Below are positions 14,331-21,473 of a stretch of DNA of 33,403 bases, piece by piece. Every line of letters begins with the position of its first letter. Position 1 is the stretch's first letter. This DNA comes from Oscillospiraceae bacterium (GTDB lineage: Bacteria; Bacillota; Clostridia; Oscillospirales; Oscillospiraceae): assembly GCA_016297855.1 (NCBI GenBank), contig JAEDFW010000008.1:1-33403 (forward strand), in the 5' to 3' direction. The notes under the pieces were generated by a model. That model was not told the DNA's origin and ran no database searches. It saw only the letters and a list, made by a program, of their open reading frames with translations. The position numbers and the translations under genes are program-made.

Positions 14331-15209
14331 TTAGTTTAACATGACCTGTCCGCCGGTGACGGGGATGGCCTGACCGGTCTCGTACTTCTGCTCGACGCAG
14401 TACATGACGGCGCGGGCGACGTCCACAGGCAGGCAGCCGCGGTTCATCGGCACCTTGGCCTCGTAATAGCGGCGCACATCCTCAACCGTCTTGGCGCCGG
14501 GAACCTTGCCGGCCTGCAGATACTGCACGAACAGGCCGCGCACCGGATCGGACCACAGCGGACCGTCGAGGAAGTTGCCCGGGCAGACGGCGTTGACCTT
14601 GATGTTGTATGCGCACAGCTCAAGCGCGAACGACTGCGTCAGGCCAATACCGCCGAACTTGGAGCCCGCGTAGGCGAAGTTCTTGTTGGAGCCCTCCAGA
14701 CCCGACTTGGAGTTGAGCGTGACGATGTCGAACATGGCTTCGGGATCGGCCTCGTGCTGCGCCTGCATGATGATGGCCGCGTACTTGGCGCACAGGAAGT
14801 AGCCGGTGTAGTTGACGTTGGTGACGAAATCAAAATCCTTGCGCTCCATCTGCGCGATGGGGCCCGAGCGGACGACGCCCGCGTTAGAGAGCATGAGGTC
14901 GAGACCGCCGTACAGCTCAACGGTTTTTGCAACCATGTTGGCAACGCTCTCTTCGTCCGACACGTTCACGGCGATAGCGGTGGCGCGTTCGCCGAATTCT
15001 TCCGCGACCTGCTTTGCAAGCGGCTCGTTCATATCGGCGACGACGATGGTCGCGCCCTCTTTGTACAGCTCTTCGGCAATGCCCTTGCCGAAACCCTGCG
15101 CAGCGCCGGTGACAATGCAGATCTTTCCGGCAAGACGGCCCTCGCCGACCGGACGGTTGTGGATGTTGGCCTTGGCCAGCTCACACCATTTGCTCATATC
15201 AACAGACAT
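14331..15209 (-). CDS. Short-chain dehydrogenase/reductase with N-terminal extension
   Basis: This is a 292-residue NAD(P)-dependent oxidoreductase. The Rossmann nucleotide-binding motif is TGAAQGFGKG (34-43), the acidic residue at the end of the second strand (VVADMNE) favours NAD+ over NADP+, NAG is at 109-111, and the catalytic Tyr180 and Lys184 lie in FAYAGSKFGG, with a serine at 167 or 169. About 25 residues (MSVDMSKWCELAKANIHNRP) precede the usual family start. The ATG at 15209 is supported by AAGGAG 9 nt upstream. The gene follows the rhamnulokinase gene by 30 bp, so it is probably in the same transcript. A sugar, sugar-alcohol or sugar-phosphate (sorbitol-6-phosphate dehydrogenase-like) substrate is likely but not demonstrated. 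Confidence 0.88.
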   Translation of the reverse strand: MSVDMSKWCELAKANIHNRPVGEGRLAGKICIVTGAAQGFGKGIAEELYKEGATIVVADMNEPLAKQVAEEFGERATAIAVNVSDEESVANMVAKTVELYGGLDLMLSNAGVVRSGPIAQMERKDFDFVTNVNYTGYFLCAKYAAIIMQAQHEADPEAMFDIVTLNSKSGLEGSNKNFAYAGSKFGGIGLTQSFALELCAYNIKVNAVCPGNFLDGPLWSDPVRGLFVQYLQAGKVPGAKTVEDVRRYYEAKVPMNRGCLPVDVARAVMYCVEQKYETGQAIPVTGGQVMLN

Positions 15210-15239
15210 AACAAAGACTCCTTTTTGTATGTATTTCTT

Positions 15240-16700
15240 TTACAGAAGCGCCAGCAGGCGTTCATATGCTGCCTGCCACGCGGGGGTATGGTTCGGTTCA
15301 TAGCGGCTGACCGGTTCGGACGCGCGAACAACGTCGCGCAGCTCGTCCATCGACCGGATCTCGCCCAGCGCCATCGCCTGCGCGAGCAGGTTGCCGATGG
15401 CCGCGCCCTCGATGGGCCCCGTCACGACCGGCCGGTCGATGGCGTCGGCCGCCATCTGGTTGAGCAGCTTGTTCTGGATGCCGCCGCCGACAATGTTGAG
15501 CTGCCCGATACGCTCGCCCTTGATTTGCTCGAGCCGCTCGAGTGCCCAGCGGTACTTGAGCGCCAGCGATTCGTAGATGCAGCGGGCAATCTGGCCAACC
15601 GTCTCTGGCACGGGCTGATTCGTTTTGCGGCAGAAGTCCTGGATTTTCTTCACCATGTCGCCGCCGGCGAAGAACTCGCCATAGTCGGCGTCGACGATCG
15701 AGCGCAGCGGCTCGGCCTTCTCGGCCTCGATGACGATCTCGTTCCAGCTGTAATTCTTGCCCTGTTTCTGCCAGTCGCGGCGGCACTCCTGAATGAGCCA
15801 CAGACCCATGATGTTCTTGAGCGGACGGAAGCCGCCCTGAATCGTACCTTCGTTGGTGAAGTTAGCATCACGCACAGAGTCCGTCAGGATGGGATGATCT
15901 GTCTCGACGCCAAAGAGCGACCATGTGCCCGACGAACAGAACGCAAAGCTGCCCGAGCCGGGAATGGCTGCCACGGCAGAGGCCGTGTCGTGCGTGCCGA
16001 CGGCGGCAAAATTCGCCTGATTGAGGCCAAGCTCGGCGGCAAGCTCGGGCCGGAGTTTGCCGCGCAGCATACCGGCGCGGTCGATGGGCGTAAAGATCTT
16101 CTCGGGCAGACCCAGTTCGCGGATGGTCTGCCAGTCCCAGTCCTTTGCGGTGGGGTTATAGAGCATGGAGGTGGTGACCTCGGTATACTCGGACTTCTTT
16201 TCGCCCGTCAGGAAATAGCCCAGAAGGTCGGGCAGCAGAAGGAGGGTCTCTGCGTTTTCCAGCGCAACATCGCCTTCGCACTTGCGGCGGTAGAGCTGAT
16301 AGAGCGTGTTGAAATTGTTGTTGGCAATGCCGGTGCGCGCGAACAGCGTGGGAAAATCGACCGTTTTCCACACGGCTTCGGCGTCGGCGTCAACGGCATA
16401 GCGGTACGCGCGCGGGTTGCCCAGCAGATGCCCGTTGCGGTCGAGCAGGCCGTAGTCCACGCCCCAGGTGTCGATGCCGAAGCAGTCGAGCTCGCCGACG
16501 TTCGCCTGCCGGAACGCAAGCAGACCCAGTTTGAGCTGATTGAACAGGTACGGCAGATCCCAGTAAAACACGCCGTTCATTTCAATATAGTTGTTTTCAA
16601 AGCGGTGCAGCTCGCGCAGATGGAGTTTGCCGCCATCCAGCTGGCCGAGGATCGCGCGGCCGTTGCTGGCGCCAAGGTCGAATGCAAGAAGATTTTTCAT
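15240..16700 (-). CDS. rhaB: Rhamnulokinase-type FGGY carbohydrate kinase
   Basis: The 486-residue length is normal for a rhamnulokinase, which phosphorylates L-rhamnulose at position 1 using ATP. The N-terminal phosphate motif is AFDLGASNGRAILG (residues 6-19). The conserved DTWGVDYGLLDRNG, GTHDTASAVAAIPG and FCSSGTWSLFGVE follow, and the ATP-site motif IVGGGIQNKLLNQMAADA with EGAAIGNLLAQ lies near the end, all as in the RhaB branch. The ATG at 16700 has AAGGAAGG about 9 nt upstream. It leads the operon with its own promoter at 16751-16779. No rhamnose isomerase, aldolase or transporter is nearby, so the true substrate could be another deoxy-sugar ketose. Related kinases for other ketoses (such as fuculokinase) are less similar by motif. 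Confidence 0.88.
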   Translation of the reverse strand: MKNLLAFDLGASNGRAILGQLDGGKLHLRELHRFENNYIEMNGVFYWDLPYLFNQLKLGLLAFRQANVGELDCFGIDTWGVDYGLLDRNGHLLGNPRAYRYAVDADAEAVWKTVDFPTLFARTGIANNNFNTLYQLYRRKCEGDVALENAETLLLLPDLLGYFLTGEKKSEYTEVTTSMLYNPTAKDWDWQTIRELGLPEKIFTPIDRAGMLRGKLRPELAAELGLNQANFAAVGTHDTASAVAAIPGSGSFAFCSSGTWSLFGVETDHPILTDSVRDANFTNEGTIQGGFRPLKNIMGLWLIQECRRDWQKQGKNYSWNEIVIEAEKAEPLRSIVDADYGEFFAGGDMVKKIQDFCRKTNQPVPETVGQIARCIYESLALKYRWALERLEQIKGERIGQLNIVGGGIQNKLLNQMAADAIDRPVVTGPIEGAAIGNLLAQAMALGEIRSMDELRDVVRASEPVSRYEPNHTPAWQAAYERLLALL

Positions 16701-16750
16701 ACGTTCAGCCTTCCTTTGCGGACGATGTCCGTTTGTTTTGTTTTTTATTT

Positions 16751-16779
16751 ACTATAACACACGGAATAAAACATAGCAA
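16751..16779 (-). promoter_or_regulatory. Promoter of the rhaB-SDR-PHP unit
   Basis: On the minus strand, TTGCTA (16774-16779) and TATAGT (16751-16756) are separated by 17 bp. The leader is about 45 bases and contains a short GGAC-GAT-GTCC hairpin next to the ribosome binding site. Confidence 0.6.
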
Positions 16780-16859
16780 GTAAAACAACAAAAATGGGCA
16801 AAAGAAAGCGCAATGTGCATTTTCTTCAAAAATGCGGCCCGCGTACAGGGAACTGACGC

Positions 16860-16888
16860 TTGCCCAAGCGGGAAAAGCGGTGTATAAT
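16860..16888 (+). promoter_or_regulatory. Promoter of the membrane-protein gene
   Basis: A perfect -10 TATAAT (16883-16888) lies 17 bp after TTGCCC (16860-16865). It faces right, divergent from the rhaB promoter about 80 bp away. Confidence 0.72.
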
Positions 16889-16919
16889 CAAAAGCGGTAT
16901 GACGAAGGGAGGCGGCGCG

Positions 16920-18068
16920 ATGCAGGAACTTTCAGGCGCGGCGGGGTATATTTTCGCGGCGGTGATGCTGGTGCTGCTTGGGTGGCATTTCGCGCTGTAT
17001 CTTTGCGCGATGCGAGCGCGTAAACAGCCGGCCGTAAACGCATTGCCGGAGGAAGAACCTGCTGAAAACGCTCTGGCGGAGGAAGAACCTGCCGAAACGC
17101 CGGCGCGGCGTGTGTATGGTGGGCTTCGCCCGGCAGATGCGGGGCTGATTGTCCTGGCGTGGGCCGTCTGCGCGGCGGTACGGACGCTGGCTGCGGTTCT
17201 GCTTGCGTGGCCGTCACCGCAGCGGCTGAGCAGCATTCCTGCGTTTTTGATGTTCTGTCTGGCGGGGCCGTTTGTGATGGTACTTGCCTGCTACACGCTG
17301 GTGCGGCGGTTTGGCGGCGGAAAGCTGGCGGCAGGAATGTGCGCGCTGATCGCGTCAGTGAGTCTGATGTGGGACGCGCTGGGTGCGCCGTACGCGCTGA
17401 TGGCGCTGGTGTTCCTGCTGCGGAGCATGGATGACGGGCATTCGCGCGCAGCAAATCTTTTTACAGCGGCGGCGTTTTTGGCATTTTCCGTATATCTGGA
17501 GCCGTCGGCGGCGCTGTTTGGCGGCGGACTGTGGCTGATACTGATGGCAGACGGCGTGATTCGTCTGACGCGAAGAGAAGATCACGCGCTGACGGGCTTT
17601 TTGTGCGCAGCGCTGTTCCCGCTGGCCGCTGCAGCGTGGTTTTTTGTGATGCAGCTGCCGGGCGCGGCGATCGCCGGCGTGCTGAACGGCGGACTCTGGC
17701 CGTGGCTGTGGCTGCGCGTGCATGCGGCGTTTTCGCCGCTGATATCGCTGCCGTCCGGGCTGATGCTGTCGGCCGACTGTGTGGTGTGCATGGCCTATGG
17801 CGCGATCTGTGCGGCGCTTTCGCTCTGGGCGTTTTTCTCCGGGCGTGATCCGCACGCGATCCGGGTGTGCGCCGTTGCGCTCATTTCCCTTCTGGCGCTG
17901 CTGTTCGGCGGATTCCGGCTCGCTCCGATGGCCAGCTTGCTGGCTGCCGGATGTCTCTGGGGCCGTTGGTGTGAACGCGGCGGCAAACTGCAGGTTCTGC
18001 TGGGCGGCGGCATGCTGCTGGCGCTGTGTGTGATAACGGACGCGATCAGCTTTCTGGCTGTTTTGTAA
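16920..18068 (+). CDS. Multi-pass membrane protein of unknown function
   Basis: I do not recognise this 382-residue protein. It has an N-terminal helix (about 7-30), an acidic cytoplasmic or external linker with two tandem 10-residue repeats (PEEEPAENAL and AEEEPAETPA, encoded by a 30-bp repeat at 17047-17106), and then about eight hydrophobic segments from residue 75 to the end. Helices rich in A, L, G and W resemble polyprenyl-sugar-transferase-like membrane proteins, but no catalytic motif is visible. The ATG at 16920 is chosen because GGGAGG lies 6 nt before it; the frame extends 20 codons upstream without a ribosome site. It is followed 34 bp later by rpiB, with which it is probably co-transcribed. 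Confidence 0.75.
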   Translation: MQELSGAAGYIFAAVMLVLLGWHFALYLCAMRARKQPAVNALPEEEPAENALAEEEPAETPARRVYGGLRPADAGLIVLAWAVCAAVRTLAAVLLAWPSPQRLSSIPAFLMFCLAGPFVMVLACYTLVRRFGGGKLAAGMCALIASVSLMWDALGAPYALMALVFLLRSMDDGHSRAANLFTAAAFLAFSVYLEPSAALFGGGLWLILMADGVIRLTRREDHALTGFLCAALFPLAAAAWFFVMQLPGAAIAGVLNGGLWPWLWLRVHAAFSPLISLPSGLMLSADCVVCMAYGAICAALSLWAFFSGRDPHAIRVCAVALISLLALLFGGFRLAPMASLLAAGCLWGRWCERGGKLQVLLGGGMLLALCVITDAISFLAVL

Positions 18069-18102
18069 ATTCATTTTGTATGTTAACTTAGGAGGAACCA
18101 TT

Positions 18103-18543
18103 ATGATTGCACTGGCTTGTGACCATGGCGCATTTGAACTGAAGGAGCGCGTAAAAAAGCACCTTGCCGAGCGGGGTCTGGACTGCAAGGACTTCGGCTG
18201 CTACGACACGAACAGCTGCGACTACGCCGATTTCGCCGCCGCAGCAGCGCGCGCCGTCGCGGCGGGTGAATGTGACCGCGGCATCGTGCTGTGCACGACC
18301 GGCATCGGCGTGTCCATCGCGGCCAACAAGGTTAAGGGCGTGCGCTGCGCGCTTTTGTCGGATCCGGTGTCCGCGCGGCTCACGCGCGAGCACAACGACA
18401 CGAACATGATGGCGCTCGGCGCGGGCTTTGTGGGGCCCATGCTGGCGCTGGAGATCGTTGATACATGGCTGGACACGGCGTTTTCACACGCGGAGCGCCA
18501 TCAGCGGCGCATCGACAAGGTCATGGCGTTGGAAAACGAATAA
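18103..18543 (+). CDS. rpiB: Ribose-5-phosphate isomerase B / LacAB family
   Basis: This is a 146-residue cytoplasmic enzyme that interconverts ribose-5-phosphate and ribulose-5-phosphate in the pentose phosphate pathway. Conserved parts are the N-terminal ALACDHGAFELKE, the Asp-Tyr loop SCDYADFA, the catalytic Cys64 in VLCTTGIGVSIAANK, and the histidine motif TREHNDTNMMALG. The usual family sequence around the cysteine is CGTGIG; here it is CTTGIG, a mild change that still keeps the cysteine. The ATG at 18103 follows a strong AGGAGG. Relatives act on allose- or galactose-6-phosphate, so the exact sugar is not certain. The gene ends in a terminator. Confidence 0.93.
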   Translation: MIALACDHGAFELKERVKKHLAERGLDCKDFGCYDTNSCDYADFAAAAARAVAAGECDRGIVLCTTGIGVSIAANKVKGVRCALLSDPVSARLTREHNDTNMMALGAGFVGPMLALEIVDTWLDTAFSHAERHQRRIDKVMALENE

Positions 18544-18549
18544 GTATGG

Positions 18550-18590
18550 CGCCGGCAGCTCCCAACGGGTGGCTGCCGGCGTATATTTTT
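18550..18590 (+). terminator. rpiB terminator
   Basis: A 10-bp GC-rich stem, cGCCGGCAGC (18550-18559) with GCTGCCGGCg (18572-18581) and a 12-base loop, is followed by TATATTTTT. It begins 7 bp after the rpiB stop codon. Confidence 0.88.
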
Positions 18591-18611
18591 GTCCGGACCA
18601 TCTGCCCATAT

Positions 18612-18648
18612 AAAACCGGCAGCACCCTGATGGGGACTGCCGGTTTTT
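18612..18648. terminator. Second hairpin with T-runs on both sides
   Basis: An 11-bp stem (AAAACCGGCAG at 18612-18622 with 18637-18647) is followed by a T-run on the plus strand and, read the other way, by TTTTATATGG. Its loop is related to that of the tRNA terminator at 18794-18830, both sharing GGGGACTGC. It may be the terminator of a lost tRNA copy on the minus strand. Confidence 0.7.
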
Positions 18649-18736
18649 GTAACACCGCAACAGGATAGACGCCTTCGCCTTTCGATTCGCAGCAAAAACC
18701 AAACTGAAGCCCGGCGAAGCGGACGTTGCTCTGGTG

Positions 18737-18760
18737 TGGCGGAGCGGGTGGAATTTACCC
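18737..18760 (-). pseudogene. Remnant of a tRNA 3' end
   Basis: Read on the plus strand, 18737-18755 (TGGCGGAGCGGGTGGAATT) matches the first 19 bases of the serine tRNA region at 18830-18848 (TGGCGGAGTGGGTGGGATT) at 17 of 19 positions, including the CCA end and acceptor arm. The rest of a tRNA is not present. It can still form a small GGGT/ACCC stem. It looks like the surviving end of a duplicated tRNA or a recombination scar. Confidence 0.55.
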
Positions 18761-18793
18761 TTGCGGGCATAAACGTTGCATCCTGCCCACAAA

Positions 18794-18830
18794 AAATATC
18801 AGCAGCCCCCGCTGGGGACTGCTGATATTT
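18794..18830 (-). terminator. Terminator of the serine tRNA gene
   Basis: A 12-bp stem AAATATCAGCAG (18794-18805) with CTGCTGATATTT (18819-18830), extended by CCCC/GGGG inside, directly abuts the CCA end of the tRNA and on the minus strand runs into TTTTTTG. Confidence 0.88.
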
Positions 18831-18920
18831 GGCGGAGTGGGTGGGATTCGAACCCACGGTACCGTTGCCGGTACACCTGATTTCGAGTCAGGGCCGTTAT
18901 AACCACTTCGATACCACTCC
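18830..18920 (-). tRNA. tRNA-Ser (anticodon CGA), CCA encoded
   Basis: The minus strand gives acceptor arm GGAGTGG (18914-18920) paired with CCACTCC (18834-18840), discriminator G, and an encoded CCA. The anticodon arm is CCTGA-CTCGAAA-TCAGG, giving anticodon CGA for UCG codons. A long variable arm (GTACCGGCAACGGTAC) is the mark of a serine tRNA. The T-arm GTGGG-TTCGAAT-CCCAC is perfect. It has its own promoter and terminator. Confidence 0.97.
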
Positions 18921-18947
18921 GAATGGCGCCGCCTCACGCGCCGGATT

Positions 18948-18976
18948 ATTATAACAGGCGGCGCAGATAAAATCAA
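18948..18976 (-). promoter_or_regulatory. tRNA-Ser promoter
   Basis: On the minus strand, TTGATT (18971-18976) and a perfect TATAAT (18948-18953) are spaced by 17 bp, 27 bases before the tRNA. Confidence 0.85.
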
Positions 18977-19036
18977 GGGATTTTTCGCGCATCCGCGCGC
19001 ATTTTTGGCCGCACCGGCGCAAAAACTGCCTGCGGC

Positions 19037-19426
19037 CTACGATTTTCTGACAAACTGCTCGCCGCACTTGGGACAGCGGATGTTGATCCTGCCGCGGCCG
19101 CGCGGCACGCGCACCGTCTGCCGGCAGCGAGGACACTTGTAATACCGGTGTTTGCGGTCTTTGCAGGCGCTCAGAAAACGCAGATAGGCTGCGTTCTGGC
19201 GGCGGCGCTTTTCGATGTTGCGCGAATACATCCGCACGATCGACCAGATCAGCGGGAAGTACGCAAGAAAGCTGAAGATGCTCAGCCACCCGGCCAGAAA
19301 CTTTCCGCCCAGCCAGCCCACCAGAATCATGACCAGCGCGCCGATGATCAGCGCCTGATTGAGCTGATCGGTGCCGTATCGGCCATACATGAAGCGGCGC
19401 AGCGCGTCGCCGAGTTTTTGAAACAT
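19037..19426 (-). CDS. Small membrane protein with C-terminal zinc ribbon
   Basis: This 129-residue protein has two hydrophobic segments at about 23-43 and 46-63 (ALIIGALVMILVGWLGG and LSIFSFLAYFPLIWSIVRMY), a basic linker (RNIEKRRRQNAAYLRF), and a C-terminal zinc ribbon YYKCPRCRQTVRVPRGRG...RCPKCGEQF with two CxxC pairs. The protein is conserved in form but its function is unknown; the zinc ribbon could bind RNA, protein or only stabilise the fold. The ATG at 19426 is preferred over an ATG at 19432 and a GTG at 19435, because AGGTGAT lies at the best distance from it. It is a single-gene unit with its own promoter at 19460-19487. Confidence 0.8.
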   Translation of the reverse strand: MFQKLGDALRRFMYGRYGTDQLNQALIIGALVMILVGWLGGKFLAGWLSIFSFLAYFPLIWSIVRMYSRNIEKRRRQNAAYLRFLSACKDRKHRYYKCPRCRQTVRVPRGRGRINIRCPKCGEQFVRKS

Positions 19427-19459
19427 ACCCATCACCTACTGCGAAACGTTCTGTAGACA

Positions 19460-19487
19460 ATTATACCGGGTATGCGCGAATTTACAA
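19460..19487 (-). promoter_or_regulatory. Promoter of the zinc-ribbon gene
   Basis: On the minus strand, TTGTAA (19482-19487) is followed after 16 bp by TATAAT (19460-19465), about 34 bp before the start codon. It lies between the end of the EamA gene and the zinc-ribbon gene. Confidence 0.72.
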
Positions 19488-19515
19488 GAAACAGCGGTAA
19501 TTGTTCAAAAAAAGT

Positions 19516-20406
19516 TTACGCTTTTTTCCGGTCGCCCAGACTCAGCACCGCGATGCCGCCCAGCACCAGCGCGATACCGATGAGGACAAAGGCTGTCAGC
19601 GGCTCGTGATAGAACACCGTACCCACGACCGTAGCCACGACCAGCTCGGCAGAGGCGAGGATTGCTGCGTAGCCGGACTCCACGCCCTGCAGGCCCATCG
19701 TATACAGCAGATACGCCAGAAAGCCCATCAAAAAGCCGAACAGCAAAAACGTCACCCAGATGCCGGGATCGGTCTGCACCGCGCCTGAGAGGGCGCCCCA
19801 GTCTACCAGAAAGCTGTTGACCAGCGCACAGAAGAAGAACGCGTAGAACGTGATCGTCCACGAATCATAGCCGCGGTTGATGGCAAAGCGGCCGAAAACC
19901 GAGTACATGGAATATCCGATGCCCGCGCCGAGACCCAGCAGAACGATCTGTACCGAGATGGTATCCTCTGAGCCGACGCCAGAGGCAAAGCAGCAGCCCG
20001 CGAACGCCAGAAAGAGCGCCAGCAGCTTGGTTTTTGTCAGCTTTTCATGGAACAGCAGCACGCTGAAGAGCATAACGAAAATCGGCCCTGTGTACAAAAG
20101 CACGCTCATTACCGCCACGCTGCCGACGGACAGGCCGGTAAACTGGCAGTAGGATACAAGCAGCATGTTGCAGACGCCCACGCCAAGAAAGCACCAGATA
20201 TCCTTCAGACGGAAGCGAAATTTTTCCCGGTGGAACAGCAGCAGATACACGCCGATGCACACCGCGCCCACGATCGAGCGCACCTGCAGTACCTCCAGGG
20301 CGGAAAGTCCCGCCTTGTTCATCTCGCGCACAAAAATGCTCACACAGCCCCACAGCGCGGAGGCGGCCAGCACATAAAAGCAGGCCAGCGTTTTTTTCTT
20401 TGTCAT
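19516..20406 (-). CDS. EamA/DMT-superfamily transporter
   Basis: This 296-residue inner-membrane protein has about ten helices in two related halves of five, the standard form of drug/metabolite (RhaT-like) exporters. The halves begin YVLAASALWGCVSIFVREM and VLLGLGAGIGYSMYSVFGRF. Typical phrases are GLSVGSVAVMSVLLYTGPIFVMLFSVLLFHEKL and GVESGYAAILASAELVVATVVGTVFYHEPLT. Substrates in this family range from amino acids to drugs and cannot be told from sequence. The ATG at 20406 overlaps the phosphoesterase stop by 4 bp, so the two are co-translated; GAGAGGAA lies upstream of the start. The frame is open far upstream, but that is antisense overlap with the previous gene. Confidence 0.9.
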   Translation of the reverse strand: MTKKKTLACFYVLAASALWGCVSIFVREMNKAGLSALEVLQVRSIVGAVCIGVYLLLFHREKFRFRLKDIWCFLGVGVCNMLLVSYCQFTGLSVGSVAVMSVLLYTGPIFVMLFSVLLFHEKLTKTKLLALFLAFAGCCFASGVGSEDTISVQIVLLGLGAGIGYSMYSVFGRFAINRGYDSWTITFYAFFFCALVNSFLVDWGALSGAVQTDPGIWVTFLLFGFLMGFLAYLLYTMGLQGVESGYAAILASAELVVATVVGTVFYHEPLTAFVLIGIALVLGGIAVLSLGDRKKA

Positions 20407-21257
20407 GATTCTTCCTCTCTTTCCAATATAGCCACAACCAGCTGCGGCCGGTTGAAGATCCGCAGCGGCACACGGTGGCTTCTTCCAAGTCCGCGGCTCA
20501 CCAGCACCTGTGTCTTTCCCTGCGTGTAAATCCCGGCGGTGTAATCCGGGAACAGGTCGTAGCGCGTGCCGAACACGCCGCCTGCGATGGGCAGCCGCAC
20601 CACGCCGCCGTGTGCGTGCCCGCACAAAACTGCGTCTACGCCCAGCTGCGCCCACAGCTCGAGCTGATCGTTCCGGTGACTGAGCATCAGAATATAGGCT
20701 GCCTCGCCGCAGCTTTGGCGGATCTCCGACACCAGCTGCGCAGGCGTTTTCTGGTCAGATGGCCCATTGGGATCGTCCACACCGGCCAGCACCATCGTCT
20801 CGCCGTTCTTTTGGAGCAGGCGGAATTCATTGCGCAGCCGGATCACGCCGCATTCGTCCAGAATCTCAAAAAGCTGCTGCCGTTTCTCGCGTGAAAGCAC
20901 CCATTCGTGGTTGCCTGTGACGTAGCATACCGGCGCGATCGCGCACAGACCCGATACCAGCGGCCGCAGCATCGAAAAATCGGTGTATTCATCGGCCAGA
21001 TCGCCCGTGACGGCAATGAGATCGGGTGTTGCGTCCTGCACGGCTGCAAGCAGCCGCGCGCTGTTTTCACCGAAGATCTCACCGTGCAGATCGGAGATCT
21101 GCACCACGCGCATAGCGGAAAACGCCTGCGGCAGATTCGGCGCGCGCAGGCGGAAGGTCTGCGTCTGGATGGTTCTGTTTTCATACCAGGTAAACCCGGC
21201 CAGCAGCACCAGCGCGGACAGAACGCCTGCCGCCGGACGGACTCTCTTTTGCTTCAC
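20403..21257 (-). CDS. Membrane-anchored calcineurin-like metallophosphoesterase
   Basis: The protein has 284 residues. An N-terminal helix (about 8-25, GVLSALVLLAGFTWYE) should anchor it with the enzyme outside. The five metal motifs of the calcineurin-like fold are all seen: QISDLHGE, VTGDLADE, VTGNHEWVL, MLSHRND and LCGHAHGG. This matches the YkuE/YaeI group of phosphoesterases, some of which act on lipid-linked phosphates such as UDP-diacylglucosamine. The start is taken as a GTG at 21257, because AGGGAGGG lies 6 nt upstream; an ATG 13 codons earlier has no ribosome site. It is the first gene of a two-gene unit with the EamA transporter. Confidence 0.9.
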   Translation of the reverse strand: MKQKRVRPAAGVLSALVLLAGFTWYENRTIQTQTFRLRAPNLPQAFSAMRVVQISDLHGEIFGENSARLLAAVQDATPDLIAVTGDLADEYTDFSMLRPLVSGLCAIAPVCYVTGNHEWVLSREKRQQLFEILDECGVIRLRNEFRLLQKNGETMVLAGVDDPNGPSDQKTPAQLVSEIRQSCGEAAYILMLSHRNDQLELWAQLGVDAVLCGHAHGGVVRLPIAGGVFGTRYDLFPDYTAGIYTQGKTQVLVSRGLGRSHRVPLRIFNRPQLVVAILEREEES

Positions 21258-21409
21258 CGCCGTCCCTCCCTGTAAAGATTTCCCCCATTTTACCACAGCA
21301 ATAGCTGAAAGAAAAGGAAAACATGTCCGAGATTTCCGTTTTTCCGGGACGCCGTTCCCGTCATTTTCGTCAAAGATCGGCGGGACAGGCGTAATTTGCA
21401 GATTTTTTA

Positions 21410-21438
21410 TTGTGATATGCCGCGCAGGATGCTATAAT
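21410..21438 (+). promoter_or_regulatory. Promoter of the recJ-rel block
   Basis: TTGTGA (21410-21415) and a perfect TATAAT (21433-21438) are separated by 17 bp and lie 35 bp before the recJ start. No other clear promoter is seen until the riboswitch-free right half of the block. Confidence 0.72.
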
Positions 21439-21473
21439 ACAGAAAAAGAAAAAATAACGGATGTGTATCTAGC

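Noticed and set aside
14001..14339. A small plus-strand frame in the 300-bp gap.
   Set aside because: It runs through palindromes and a terminator, has no ribosome site and no recognisable protein pattern.
14754..16757. A 667-codon open frame on the plus strand.
   Set aside because: It is antisense to the dehydrogenase and rhamnulokinase genes, which both have intact motifs.
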